Origin: an uncultured Prevotella sp.
GTDB taxonomy: Bacteria > Bacteroidota > Bacteroidia > Bacteroidales > Bacteroidaceae
Direction: 5' to 3'
Assembly: GCA_902497035.1 (NCBI GenBank)
Contig: CABVDL010000012.1
Coordinates: 1 to 40,525 of the forward strand
Length of the DNA stretch: 40,525 bases
Shown: piece by piece, positions 17,168-27,085 of the stretch
Position numbering within the stretch: position 1 is the first letter of the stretch
How the letters are laid out: the number at the start of each line of letters is the position of its first letter
Notes under the pieces: generated by a model
Databases searched by the model: none
Seen by the model: only the letters and a program-made list of their open reading frames with translations
Told to the model about the DNA's origin: nothing
Made by a program: the position numbers and the translations under genes

Positions 17168-19201
17168 ATGAACAAAAAGATTTTGGCAATTACATTCGCG
17201 GCGGCAGCCTTATTTGGCTTCTCTTCCTGTGAAGACTACTTCGACGACGTGCCGGACAACGCCACCTCGCTTGAGGATGTCTTTACCAACCGCGGGCAGT
17301 CGCTTTCCTGGCTGACCAATGTCTATCATTATATCCCAGACTGGAGCAACCGTTATGCAGGCACGGGAGGTGGCGATGTGTCTTTCTATATAGGAGCCGC
17401 TACATCGGAGGGCTATTTACCCTGGGACTGGGTACCGGCGCTGGATATCATCCATGGTACGCTCTATCCCTCTACGGGACTCGTCTCCACCATTTGGACT
17501 AACTATTATCGGGCAATCCAGTACGCCAACATTTATCTGGCCAACATCGACAACAATCCCAACATGGACAGTACGGAGAAGGAGTGGACCAAGGCTGAGT
17601 GCCGCTCGCTGCGCGCCCTGTTCTATTTTGAGCTGATGAAGTTCTATGGTCCCGTGCCTGTGGTTGGTGACAGAGTCTATGGTGTCGATGATCCGCTGAC
17701 GGCCATGCAGCTTCCGCGCGAAACGGTGGATTCTTGCTTCAACTACATCATTGGCGAGCTTAATACTGCCTTGAATGGTGGTCATCTGGTATCGCAGTTC
17801 ACCAATGGCGCATACGAGGCCCAGATGAAGGGCAACCTTACGAAAGAGGCCGTTGAGGGCCTTCTTGCGGAAGTCTACCTCTTCAGGGCAAGCTATTTGT
17901 TCAATGGCGACCCCTATTATCAGGGACTCGCCAACCAGGACGGTACAAAGCTCTTCCCCCAGCAGCGCGACGAGCAGAAGTGGCGTGATGCCCGTGATGC
18001 GGCAAAGCGTATCATAGACAGTGGAGCGTTCAAGCTTGCCCTGCGTGATGCCAACGGCAAGCTCGTATCCTCGGTTGACAAGTCATGCCCTTTCCGCTCT
18101 GTCTTTGCGGCCAGCATGGGCTCGTCTGACAATGAGGAGCTGATTTATGGCCGCACCAATTCAAGCAACGAGACCTACTGCATGGTACCCCGCTTCCAGG
18201 GCCTTGGCTCCAACTACGACAAGGGCGGTGGCGCCTTCTCCGTTCCACTTGAGTTTGTCGACCTCTATTTCACCAACAAGGGACTCGACATCACCAAGGA
18301 CCCGGACTACTTCACTTATGACACCAACGATCCCAAGTATTATCCCGTGCGCAACAAACTGTCCATCACGCAGTCGAAAGCGTGCATAGACTCCCTGACG
18401 AGCTACCAGTATTTCTCGGCAGCCTCGGGACACTCCGTGCTAAAGCAGTTCTACGGCCGGGAGCCGAGGTTCTATCTGGCCGTCACCTTCCAGAACAGGC
18501 CTTGGGACTTCGACAAGTCTACTCCCGTGGAGATGAACTATAATGGCAATTCCGGCCCTAACGGCAACACGCACGACTATCCCATCTTCGGTACTATAGT
18601 CCGCAAGAACTATTATGCCAAGGAAAGCAATATCGACATGCTTCCGCTGCTCCGCCTGGGCGAGATTTATCTCAACTATGCCGAGGCATGCGCAGAGCTT
18701 GGCGAGCTTGGCGAGGCCATGCATTACGTCAACCTGATACGCCAGCGCGCCGGCGTCCGCGAGTATGTGGGTCTCAATGCGGAGGACCGCACGCCCACCG
18801 ATGCCTGGGGCAAGCCGCGCATAGACCTCGGTAACCTGACCCAGGAGCTTGTGCTCAAGGTGGTCTACCGTGAGCGCCTGCTCGAGCTGGCCTATGAGAA
18901 CAAGCACTACTTCGACGTACGCCGTTGGGGCGTTGGCGAGGGAAAGTGGCGCGACGGCACCGTGATGGACGACGGCTGGATTTATCCTGCCTACCATCAG
19001 GGCGGTGAAGGCGGCGACTTCACGGGCTTCAATGTGATGAATGCCGGTGTGACGGATGAGAACCAGAAAGTAAACTTCTACAAGCGCCTCACGCAAGACC
19101 ACCGCATCTATACAAAGCGCATGTCCTTGTTCCCGATTCCTCAGGATGAGGTCAACCGTGACCCGCAGATTGTGCAGAACACGGGGTGGACAAGTGAGTG
19201 A
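17168..19201 (+). CDS. SusD/RagB-family outer-membrane glycan-binding lipoprotein
   Basis: A 677-residue SusD-like lipoprotein. The signal peptide ends in a lipobox (GFSSC, Cys21), which predicts lipid anchoring and display at the cell surface. The usual SusD features follow: the N-terminal DYFDDVPDN segment, helical TPR-like pairs (the AIQYANIYLANID and ECRSLRALFYFELMKFYGPVPVV stretches), and the C-terminal LRLGEIYLNYAEACAELG...INLIRQRAG-type region with RERLLELAYENKHYFDVRRW. It is somewhat longer than many SusD proteins. In this family the protein caps the SusC barrel and captures glycans, and the surrounding enzymes point to alpha-mannans. It forms a two-gene unit with the susC-like gene, ended by the hairpin at 19230-19273. 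Confidence 0.95.
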   Translation: MNKKILAITFAAAALFGFSSCEDYFDDVPDNATSLEDVFTNRGQSLSWLTNVYHYIPDWSNRYAGTGGGDVSFYIGAATSEGYLPWDWVPALDIIHGTLYPSTGLVSTIWTNYYRAIQYANIYLANIDNNPNMDSTEKEWTKAECRSLRALFYFELMKFYGPVPVVGDRVYGVDDPLTAMQLPRETVDSCFNYIIGELNTALNGGHLVSQFTNGAYEAQMKGNLTKEAVEGLLAEVYLFRASYLFNGDPYYQGLANQDGTKLFPQQRDEQKWRDARDAAKRIIDSGAFKLALRDANGKLVSSVDKSCPFRSVFAASMGSSDNEELIYGRTNSSNETYCMVPRFQGLGSNYDKGGGAFSVPLEFVDLYFTNKGLDITKDPDYFTYDTNDPKYYPVRNKLSITQSKACIDSLTSYQYFSAASGHSVLKQFYGREPRFYLAVTFQNRPWDFDKSTPVEMNYNGNSGPNGNTHDYPIFGTIVRKNYYAKESNIDMLPLLRLGEIYLNYAEACAELGELGEAMHYVNLIRQRAGVREYVGLNAEDRTPTDAWGKPRIDLGNLTQELVLKVVYRERLLELAYENKHYFDVRRWGVGEGKWRDGTVMDDGWIYPAYHQGGEGGDFTGFNVMNAGVTDENQKVNFYKRLTQDHRIYTKRMSLFPIPQDEVNRDPQIVQNTGWTSE

Positions 19202-19229
19202 CCAGGTAAATGGTTATATATATATAATT

Positions 19230-19273
19230 AAGGAGTGTGCCGGAGTTGCCAGCGGCAGCTCTGGCACCTCCTT
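19230..19273 (+). terminator. Rho-independent terminator after susD-like gene
   Basis: A stem of about 20 bp (AAGGAG-TGTGCCGGAG with CTCTGGCACCTCCTT, allowing G-U pairs and one bulge) closes on AGCG and is followed by GTTTTC. This is the best terminator-like structure in the window and separates susC/susD from the GH76 operon. Confidence 0.75.
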
Positions 19274-19320
19274 GTTTTCAACGTCCTTGACAGGGATTTG
19301 CTAAATGGATTAATATAACG

Positions 19321-21417
19321 ATGAAAGTAGAAAGATTTGTCTCTGCTCTTTTCTTGGCCTTTTCAGTTCTGGCCTGCCATGCGCAGATTGCCGGGCGATA
19401 TTATCGCATAGCCTCCGGCAGTCAGTCGGTGTTTCCCCAAAATGCCTCCTCCTCGGTGTCGCGCGTGGTGCTGTGGACTGAGACGGGGGTTGCCGCACAG
19501 CGTTGGCAGCTTGTTGACTTTGGAGATGGGCAATATGGCTTCCGCAACGCATACTCAGGCTTGTATCTTGCCCGCGAGAATGGCAACAAGTCAGGCCAGG
19601 CTGTGTCCCAGCGCTTGCTCTCTGACGCGGGCGAGTACGCAAAGTGGTGCGTCAGGCCCGTGGAGGGAGTAGAGGGAGCATTCACAATCTTTACCGACGA
19701 TACCTATAAGTATTGCCTTTCTAAGAATATCGCCTCTGGTGATGGCGTGTTGCTCTCGACAATCTACGAGCCGACGACTGCCGCCGGGCGGACGCAATTC
19801 CGTCTGACAGAGGACGGCCCGGTGCAGACATCGTTTACCACGGCCGTACGCGACTCCATGATGAGCGGCTTCCTCAACCAGTATTATCACGTGGCGGCTG
19901 CCGGCCATGTGCTCGGCAATGGCGGCTGGTGGGGCGACGCCGAGATGTTTGAGACCATCCTCGATGCCTTTGAGACAACAGGGGATGCGAAGTACCGGGA
20001 TATCTTCAGCGAGCTGTACAATAATTTCCTGCAGCGCAATGGGACGGACTGGACAAACAATGAGTATAATGATGACATCACTTGGATGGTTCTTGCTTGT
20101 GTCCGTGCCTATAAGTTCTTTGGCGTGCAGGACTATCTCGACAAGGCGCGCAAGAACTATGACGCAATGTACAATCGTGCACACCAGCGCTTTGGCACGC
20201 TCGTCTGGAAGCAAAGCCAGGAAAACAAGCTTGCTACAAATTCCTGTATCAACTGTCCGGCAACGGTGGCGGCATGCTATCTGGCAGAGGCCACAGGAGA
20301 CAAAGCCTACTATGGCAAGGCACTGACGGTCTATGCGGGACAGCGTCAACTGCTGTTCAATCCCTCCAACGGACAGGTTTATGACAGCCGTGCGTGGACT
20401 TCCGACGGTGCGATGGAGGCTGACTTCAATCTTTGGGCTTCCACCTACAATCAGGGCACAATGCTTGGCGCTGCCATTCTGCTTTATGAATATACGGGAG
20501 ACACCCAGTATCTTACAGATGCTGACAAGATATACAACTATACGATTTCCCACTTATGCAACGGCGACAGCATCATTAACGTCTGCCAGACCATAAGCGG
20601 TGACTTGTGTGGCTTCAAGGGCATATTCATGCGCTACGCCCGCCGCTATGCCCAGGACCTCAACCACGAGGAGGCCTTTTCGTGGATGGAGAAGAATGCG
20701 TGGAAAGCCTGGCAGAACCGTAATTCCAAAGGTGTGACGTGGTCGGCGTGGCTCACGAAGACCAGCGAGGACTTCAAGCGCAAGGAGGGCAATGATGAAA
20801 AGGATATCACGAATGATGCTTTCGGCGCATCCACGGCTGTCTCCGCAGCCTTTAACGCGCGCGTCAACCGCCTTTTCAACAAGAATGCGTATGCGCTTAA
20901 TCCGGCAACGGGCTTTGACGACTTGAAGTTTGCGCAGTTAAGTGATGAGGATGGTGATACGTGTGCCGTGATGAACTTGCGCGACGGATATGTTGGTTTC
21001 CGGCGTGTAGACTTTGGCGATAGGGGAGCACAGGATGTAGTGCTGCGTGTCAATGCCACCCAGTCACATACCAAGTTGATAGTCTATGCCGATTCCGTTG
21101 TGGCGGACAGACGGCTTGGCGACACAGGGTTCATCACAAAGGGACAATGGCAGGACAAGACAATAAAACTGTCGGAGAGGCTTACAGGCAAACATACCCT
21201 CTATTTTGTGACCACCAATGCCGGGGCCAAGCTGCACGACTTCCGTTTTTTCGCTGATGCCGACGGGATATCCGCTCTCATTCCGGACAGATCTGGGAAT
21301 GTCGGCATATACACTATTAATGGAATGAAGATTAGCAATAACGGCGATGTCAAGGCACTGCCCAGTGGACTTTATCTCGTCAGCAGCCATGGTAAAGTCG
21401 TAAAGGTGATAAGGTGA
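19321..21417 (+). CDS. GH76 endo-alpha-1,6-mannanase with ricin-like and CBM-like domains
   Basis: A secreted 698-residue protein. A signal peptide (1-21) precedes a ricin-type beta-trefoil-like lectin region (about 24-160, with RWQLVDFGDGQYGFRN and FTIFTDDTYKYCLSKN segments). The GH76 (alpha/alpha)6 catalytic domain spans about 180-510. The family's catalytic pair of adjacent aspartates is D251-D252 in N-D-D-I-T-W, and the N-C-P-A-T stretch and a G-D-L-C-G-F-K-G-I-F motif also fit. A CBM6-like jelly-roll segment (about 555-650) and a T9SS-like tail (VGIYTINGMKIS, LPSGLYLVSS) follow. GH76 enzymes cut the alpha-1,6-mannan backbone of yeast cell walls, so this gene is the best hint that fungal mannan is a substrate. 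The tail predicts surface exposure. It leads a tightly packed operon, and the GH92 gene starts at its stop codon. Confidence 0.92.
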   Translation: MKVERFVSALFLAFSVLACHAQIAGRYYRIASGSQSVFPQNASSSVSRVVLWTETGVAAQRWQLVDFGDGQYGFRNAYSGLYLARENGNKSGQAVSQRLLSDAGEYAKWCVRPVEGVEGAFTIFTDDTYKYCLSKNIASGDGVLLSTIYEPTTAAGRTQFRLTEDGPVQTSFTTAVRDSMMSGFLNQYYHVAAAGHVLGNGGWWGDAEMFETILDAFETTGDAKYRDIFSELYNNFLQRNGTDWTNNEYNDDITWMVLACVRAYKFFGVQDYLDKARKNYDAMYNRAHQRFGTLVWKQSQENKLATNSCINCPATVAACYLAEATGDKAYYGKALTVYAGQRQLLFNPSNGQVYDSRAWTSDGAMEADFNLWASTYNQGTMLGAAILLYEYTGDTQYLTDADKIYNYTISHLCNGDSIINVCQTISGDLCGFKGIFMRYARRYAQDLNHEEAFSWMEKNAWKAWQNRNSKGVTWSAWLTKTSEDFKRKEGNDEKDITNDAFGASTAVSAAFNARVNRLFNKNAYALNPATGFDDLKFAQLSDEDGDTCAVMNLRDGYVGFRRVDFGDRGAQDVVLRVNATQSHTKLIVYADSVVADRRLGDTGFITKGQWQDKTIKLSERLTGKHTLYFVTTNAGAKLHDFRFFADADGISALIPDRSGNVGIYTINGMKISNNGDVKALPSGLYLVSSHGKVVKVIR

Positions 21418-21422
21418 GTCTT

Positions 21423-23768
21423 ATGCGAAAGAAAATAAAAAGATATACGTCACTTGCCGCAGCCGTGCTTCTCCCGCTTGCCGCTTTTGCGCAGCAGATG
21501 CTCGTGGATTATGTCAATCCGATGATTGGCACGGCGGGCATGGGACATTGTTTTCCAGGTGCGTGTGCGCCGTTTGGCTTTGTGCAGCTCAGTCCGGAGA
21601 CCGACACCATTCCGCACAATGTCAACGGAGACTATCAGAAGCAGGTCTATGCCTATTGTGCCGGCTATCAGCACGATGACCCTACCATCGTGGGATTTTC
21701 GCATACGCATCTCAGTGGTACCGGGCACAGCGACTTAGGCGACATCATGCTTATGCCGCAGACTGGTCCCCTGCGCCTCAATCCCGGCACTGCCGACAAT
21801 CCCGACGCAGGCTATCGGCAGCGCGTCAATCATGCTACGGAGAAAGCCTTCCCCGGCTATTATGAGGTGCAGCTGAAGGACAATGGTGTCCGCGTAAGAC
21901 TCACGGCTACGCAGCACGTGGGAGTGCATCATTATACTTATCCGGCAGGAGCCGACAGCCGGATTATTCTTGATATGCTGCACGGCATCTACAACTACGA
22001 CGGTAAGGTGCTATGGTCGTCAATAAGGGTGGAGAATGATACGCTGGTCACCGGATACCGCATCACCAACGGATGGGCGCGGCAAAACTATATCTATTTT
22101 GCCATGACTTTCTCAAAGCCGATTGCAAGTTATGGATACCGTGATATGAGGCGTTCCCCGTATAATGGCTTCTTAGGCAAGATGGATATCCACCACAACT
22201 TTCCGGAGATTGCGGGGCGCGCTGTCGTGGCTTGGTTCAATTTCGACAACCACAAGTCGCAGGACATCACCGTGAAGGTAGGCCTCTCCGCCGTCAGCAC
22301 CGACGGGGCAATGCGTAATCTTCAGGCTGAGACCGGCGGAAAGAGCTTCGATGATATTCTGGCATCCACCCGTACGCAATGGGAGAAAGAGCTGTCGGTC
22401 ATCACCTGCCAAGGCGACAACGACCGTAAGGCGATGCTCTACACCTCACTTTATCATACGATGATTAATCCGTCTGTCTATATGGATGTGGACCGCCGAT
22501 ACCGGGGCCTTGACGGCAATATCCACGTAGCCAGTGACTTTGACAACTATACAGTGTTCTCGCTTTGGGATACTTACCGTGCTGAGCATCCTTTGCTTTC
22601 TTTGCTGAAGCCCGACCGCAACACGTCGATGGTACGCTCGATGCTGGCCTGCCAGCAGCAGAGCGTACACCACATCCTGCCGGTATGGGGCATTATGGGC
22701 AATGAGGGCTGGTGCATGACGGGTTATCATGCGGTATCGGTGGTTGCCGACGCTATTGTCAACGGCGACGCTGTTCCTGTGGATGAGGCCATACGGGCCA
22801 TGACATCTACCGCTGCGTCACCTCTCTTCCCGGGCCTGAAAGACTATATCTCACGGGGCTGGTCGCCGTATGACCGTGACGCGCAGGCAGCCTCCAACAC
22901 GCTGGAATATGCCTACGACGACTGGGCCATCGGTGCGGCGGCGCGCAAGGCTGGCCGTCCAGACATTGCCGAGGCGTTTTTACGGCGGTCGCTTAATTGG
23001 CGCAACACCTTTGACACCTCACGCGGATTTGCCGCCCCGCGCTATGCCAATGGGACGTATAAAAAGAACTTTGACCCTTGCCAGACTTATGGGGAGGGCT
23101 TCATCGAGGGAAATTCCTGGAATTTCTCGTTCGCTGTACCCCATGACGTAGACGGACTGATAAAGTATATGGGAGGCGACAGGCCATTTATAGCCAAGCT
23201 CGACAGCCTTTTCCAGATGGACCTCCCGCCTGTTTATTATAAGGATAACGAGGACATAACGGAAGAATGTCTCATCGGAGGCTACGTCCACGGCAATGAG
23301 CCAAGCCATCACATCCCATATCTTTATGCGTGGACCTCGCAGCCTTGGAAGACCCAGCGCTGGGTTCGCCTCATTATGAACAGAATGTACCGCAACGAAA
23401 TACGTGGCCTGGGCGGAAATGACGATTGTGGGCAGATGTCGGCCTGGTACGTGTTCTCTGCAATGGGGTTCTATCCTGTTTGTCCCGGTTCCGGGCAGTA
23501 TGTGCTTGGCGCGCCGTTGTTGCCTTACATGAGGGTGTCGTTGCCCAACGGAAAGACGATAGAGATTATTGCTCCCAAGGTCAGTGACAAGAGGTGCTAT
23601 GTGCAGTCGGTGCGTATCAACGGCCGTCCATACAGCAAGCTCTTCATTACCCGCAGCCAGCTTAGTGAGGGATGCAGGATAGAATTCGTTATGGGCGACA
23701 AGCCCAACAGAAAGCGTGGGTTGAGTGCTGCCGACAAGCCATATTCCCTGACGGGAATGACGATGTGA
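21423..23768 (+). CDS. GH92 alpha-mannosidase (first copy)
   Basis: A calcium-dependent exo-alpha-mannosidase of family 92, 781 residues from the ATG at 21423. That start gives a clean signal peptide (MRKKIKRYTSLAAAVLLP); a GTG at 21414 overlapping the GH76 stop as GTGA is the in-frame alternative. Family motifs visible: N-P-M-I-G-T near the N-terminus, FSHTHLSGTGHSDLGD, SLWDTYRAEHPL, E562 in E-G-N-S-W-N (expected general acid), H-G-N-E-P-S-H-H at 623-630, and G-N-D-D-C-G-Q-M-S (D667/D668, expected general base). There is no lipobox and no T9SS tail, so a periplasmic enzyme is likely. It is followed by the C10 peptidase gene after 40 bp. Linkage preference (alpha-1,2, -1,3 or -1,6) is not known. 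Confidence 0.94.
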   Translation: MRKKIKRYTSLAAAVLLPLAAFAQQMLVDYVNPMIGTAGMGHCFPGACAPFGFVQLSPETDTIPHNVNGDYQKQVYAYCAGYQHDDPTIVGFSHTHLSGTGHSDLGDIMLMPQTGPLRLNPGTADNPDAGYRQRVNHATEKAFPGYYEVQLKDNGVRVRLTATQHVGVHHYTYPAGADSRIILDMLHGIYNYDGKVLWSSIRVENDTLVTGYRITNGWARQNYIYFAMTFSKPIASYGYRDMRRSPYNGFLGKMDIHHNFPEIAGRAVVAWFNFDNHKSQDITVKVGLSAVSTDGAMRNLQAETGGKSFDDILASTRTQWEKELSVITCQGDNDRKAMLYTSLYHTMINPSVYMDVDRRYRGLDGNIHVASDFDNYTVFSLWDTYRAEHPLLSLLKPDRNTSMVRSMLACQQQSVHHILPVWGIMGNEGWCMTGYHAVSVVADAIVNGDAVPVDEAIRAMTSTAASPLFPGLKDYISRGWSPYDRDAQAASNTLEYAYDDWAIGAAARKAGRPDIAEAFLRRSLNWRNTFDTSRGFAAPRYANGTYKKNFDPCQTYGEGFIEGNSWNFSFAVPHDVDGLIKYMGGDRPFIAKLDSLFQMDLPPVYYKDNEDITEECLIGGYVHGNEPSHHIPYLYAWTSQPWKTQRWVRLIMNRMYRNEIRGLGGNDDCGQMSAWYVFSAMGFYPVCPGSGQYVLGAPLLPYMRVSLPNGKTIEIIAPKVSDKRCYVQSVRINGRPYSKLFITRSQLSEGCRIEFVMGDKPNRKRGLSAADKPYSLTGMTM

Positions 23769-23808
23769 CTGACTATTTTTTCTTAGATAACCGTTAAAAC
23801 CATGTAAT

Positions 23809-26800
23809 ATGAGACTTAGAAATTTACTTATACTGCCTTTCGCCGCCTATGGCTGTCTGGCTTCCGCGGCAATTATCAGCCGGGATGCGGCGAAGTCGCG
23901 TGTGCTCGACTTCCTGACTCAGCCCATGGCCAAGGGCGCGATGAGGGCGCCGGCCGGCCTGGGTGTGGCCAACCTTGAGGAAGTTGCCTCTGCCGACTCT
24001 GCCTACTACATTTTCAATGTTGGCCGGAGAGGCTTCGTCATTGCGTCAGCCAGCGACAAGACGCAGCCCGTGTTAGGCTATTCCGACAAAGCCGCGTTTT
24101 CTGTCACAGGCATGCCGGTTCAGCTTCGGCTGTGGCTCCAGCGCCTCAAGGAGGGCGTCCGTGCCATGGAGAAAGGCACGGTTGCCTTGTCAAAGCGGGC
24201 GCAGAAAGTGAGTGCCGCACCGCGTCCCACCCGGAACGCCATACCCGCGCTTGTAACGTCGAAGTGGAACCAGGGCTCTCCCTACAATCTGCTATGCCCC
24301 TACTACAAGGATGAGAAGACGGGTGAGATGACTACTGGCGACAACCGTTCAGCCACGGGATGCGTGGCGACCGCCATGTCGCAGGTGATGTATTATTGGA
24401 AGTGGCCGCAGGACTCGACGGCGGTCATTCCCGGCTACACTTCCACGTGGAATATGCCGCGCACGCTCGACCCCCTTCCCCGCACAAAGTTCGACTGGGG
24501 CAACATGCTCGACACGTATGGCGACGGTAGCCCCGAGGCTTCCCAGATTGCGGTGGCCGAACTGATGGAGTATGTCGGACATTCCATTTACATGGGCTAT
24601 GGACCGGCATCAGGGGCCTATAGCGGCAATTGTGCGACGGCACTCATCAATTATTTCGGCTACAATCCCTATCTCTATCACGCCAGCCACGACAACTACA
24701 CCTACGACGGCTGGGAAGACCTCATCTACGCTGAGCTTGCCAAAGGCCATCCGCTCATGATGAGCGGCGACAACAGCGACCTCACCGGTGGCCACGAGTG
24801 GGTGTGCGATGGCTACGACGGCAATGGATGCTTCCACATGAACTGGGGATGGGGAGGCATGGACGACGGATATTTCGTGCTTACCGTGATGTCTCCTGAC
24901 AACCAGGGTATTGGCGGCTCCACCAGCTCCGATGGCTATTCCATGAGCCAGACCATCGTCGTGGGCGTGGAGCCTGATGCCGGACAGACGGCAGACGAGG
25001 ACAACGTGCGGCTGTCGCTCATGGCCGTCACCACGCCGAGCAAGACGCGCTTCACGCGTAAGGACAAGTCGGTGTCCTTTACGCCGGTGTTCCGTTTCGA
25101 CCTGGCTACGCCCTGCCAATACACGCATGCCTACGACCATAAGTTCTCTCTTTACAACGAGCAGGGCGAGGTGGTCGTCGACCGCCTGTGCGGCACCAAC
25201 AACCTTACGCTCAGACCCGGCAACCGCTCCCTCAACAACTTCGCACAAGTGCAGTTGGACAACAACATTGCCAATGGCACTTATTACATCCGTGGCCGCA
25301 GCCGGCTACATTCTGCCGACGGCTCCGGGGCGTGGACTGACGATGAGGGCTTCGGAGAGGTCTATGTAAAGATGGCCGTCGAGAACGATACCGTGCTGAC
25401 GCTCACGGCTGTGCCAAGCCCGTACGAATTGTGCGGAGACACCATCGTGCTGGAGGGCGATGGCTGCAAAGGTACAGAGCAGCGCGTACACGCAAGGGTG
25501 ACCAACAAGGGCGGACGCGAGTTCTACGGCAACATGTTCCTCATGGAGGGAAGTCAGTGGAAGTCGGGCAACTGCGTGCAGGTGCCGGGCAACAGCACCA
25601 TCGACCTTTACTTCAAGTACACCCCCTCTTTGTCGGGCAACGTGAGCCTCTCGCTCTCAACGAGCAAGTCGGTTGCCGATGCGTTCTATAGCCAGACCAC
25701 AGCGATAGATACCGTACGCGCCACCACGCTCTCCGTCAGTACCAGAATTCTCAACCCGGTCAGCAACTCACAGATATTCGGCAATCTGGCACGCGTCGCG
25801 GTAACGGTGCGCAACACCGGTGACGCGCCTTTTAAAAACAACATAAAGCTCACGCCGTGGCATCTTGTCGGTAGCACGTATTGGTTCAGTGGCGGGGAAA
25901 ACCGCTTCATCAGTCTTGAGGCTGGGCGTGACACCGTGTTGTATTACACCGTAGGCAACCTTGACTACAACGAGCAATATTGCTTCCATGCCCAGGCCAA
26001 CGGCATCGACGCCTCCAACAACTCTGCGACCGTGCGCATAGTCCGCGGCATAGACTACTGGACTGCCGACGGCACAAGGTACAGCGTGTCAACCACCAGC
26101 AAGCCAAAGTTTGGCGCTGACGTGGCCGCCGTCTATGTACCCGGTGAGACCAATGTCCCCTCGATTAGCATCGGTGATGTCTACAATCCCAACATCATCA
26201 TCTACTTCGACGAGAACGCCACGGTGGGCAAACGCGTGCTTAACGTGTTGAGGAAGAAAACAAAGAACATTGTATTCGGCACCCAGGCCGACGAGATTAC
26301 GCTCACCGACACGGCCGCGGTCTTCGTCCCCAGTCCCATTACGGCCAAGACGGCTGTCTTCAGCTACACCGTCCCTGCCACCGGCAGGAGCGAGGCATGG
26401 GGCACCCTCGTGTTGCCGTTTGCCCCGACCACCATCAGCGACGGAAAGGGGCAGGCTGCTGACTGGTTCCACAACGACAGTGAGACGGGCAAGAACTTCC
26501 GCATCTTGGATTTCACGTCGGCTGCCGGACAAGAGCTATATTTCACGCCGGCCGCAGAGCTGAGGCCATTCCATCCTTATGTCGTGGAATGGAAAGGCGC
26601 CTGGGCAAACGGCACTTTTGACATGGCGGGACAGACAATAACATTCGGTGGAACTGATGTCCAGCTGGAACAGCCGGAATATATCTCAACCTATAGCAAG
26701 GACTTCAAGTTTGTGGGAACGATGACAGCCGATACGCTCACCAACGCATACGCGCTGTCGGTCGACGGCACTTCGTTCGTGCATGCTGCCCAGATGACGG

Positions 26801-27060
26801 CCTCGCCGTTCTCAGCCTGGTTTGTGGCCAACAACGACCGTGCCGCACTGGTGACGACACTGCCTGTCAACAAGAGCGACGGCACTGTCTCCGGCATCAC
26901 AGACATGGCCGGGAACGCATCAGAAAGTACAGGCCCCGTCGCGGTCTATTCCATCGACGGCAGGCGTGTGGCCGTGGTGAGAGACAAGGCTCAGCTCGAT
27001 ATGCTGCCGCGCGGCATCTATATCATCGGCGGGCGTAAGGTGATTTGTGGAAATAAATAA
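23809..27060 (+). CDS. C10-family (streptopain-like) cysteine peptidase, multidomain
   Basis: A 1083-residue secreted peptidase. A signal peptide (about 1-21) is followed by a Spi/C10 inhibitory propeptide (about 22-150, with YYIFNVGRRGFVIASASDK and VLGYSDK). The mature domain carries the catalytic cysteine C185 in S-A-T-G-C-V-A-T-A-M-S-Q-V and the catalytic histidine H329 in G-H-E-W-V, followed by FHMNWGWGG, as in streptopain and Prevotella interpain. Several Ig/CARDB-like beta modules occupy about 400-1000, and the end looks like a T9SS tail (VAVYSIDGRRVAV, LPRGIYIIGGRKV). It is placed between two GH92 genes in one operon, which suggests it cleaves mannosylated proteins, so deglycosylation and proteolysis would be coupled. 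A role as a general virulence-type protease is the alternative. Confidence 0.9.
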   Translation: MRLRNLLILPFAAYGCLASAAIISRDAAKSRVLDFLTQPMAKGAMRAPAGLGVANLEEVASADSAYYIFNVGRRGFVIASASDKTQPVLGYSDKAAFSVTGMPVQLRLWLQRLKEGVRAMEKGTVALSKRAQKVSAAPRPTRNAIPALVTSKWNQGSPYNLLCPYYKDEKTGEMTTGDNRSATGCVATAMSQVMYYWKWPQDSTAVIPGYTSTWNMPRTLDPLPRTKFDWGNMLDTYGDGSPEASQIAVAELMEYVGHSIYMGYGPASGAYSGNCATALINYFGYNPYLYHASHDNYTYDGWEDLIYAELAKGHPLMMSGDNSDLTGGHEWVCDGYDGNGCFHMNWGWGGMDDGYFVLTVMSPDNQGIGGSTSSDGYSMSQTIVVGVEPDAGQTADEDNVRLSLMAVTTPSKTRFTRKDKSVSFTPVFRFDLATPCQYTHAYDHKFSLYNEQGEVVVDRLCGTNNLTLRPGNRSLNNFAQVQLDNNIANGTYYIRGRSRLHSADGSGAWTDDEGFGEVYVKMAVENDTVLTLTAVPSPYELCGDTIVLEGDGCKGTEQRVHARVTNKGGREFYGNMFLMEGSQWKSGNCVQVPGNSTIDLYFKYTPSLSGNVSLSLSTSKSVADAFYSQTTAIDTVRATTLSVSTRILNPVSNSQIFGNLARVAVTVRNTGDAPFKNNIKLTPWHLVGSTYWFSGGENRFISLEAGRDTVLYYTVGNLDYNEQYCFHAQANGIDASNNSATVRIVRGIDYWTADGTRYSVSTTSKPKFGADVAAVYVPGETNVPSISIGDVYNPNIIIYFDENATVGKRVLNVLRKKTKNIVFGTQADEITLTDTAAVFVPSPITAKTAVFSYTVPATGRSEAWGTLVLPFAPTTISDGKGQAADWFHNDSETGKNFRILDFTSAAGQELYFTPAAELRPFHPYVVEWKGAWANGTFDMAGQTITFGGTDVQLEQPEYISTYSKDFKFVGTMTADTLTNAYALSVDGTSFVHAAQMTASPFSAWFVANNDRAALVTTLPVNKSDGTVSGITDMAGNASESTGPVAVYSIDGRRVAVVRDKAQLDMLPRGIYIIGGRKVICGNK

Positions 27061-27085
27061 TTAAAAAACTTATAAAACGACAATC

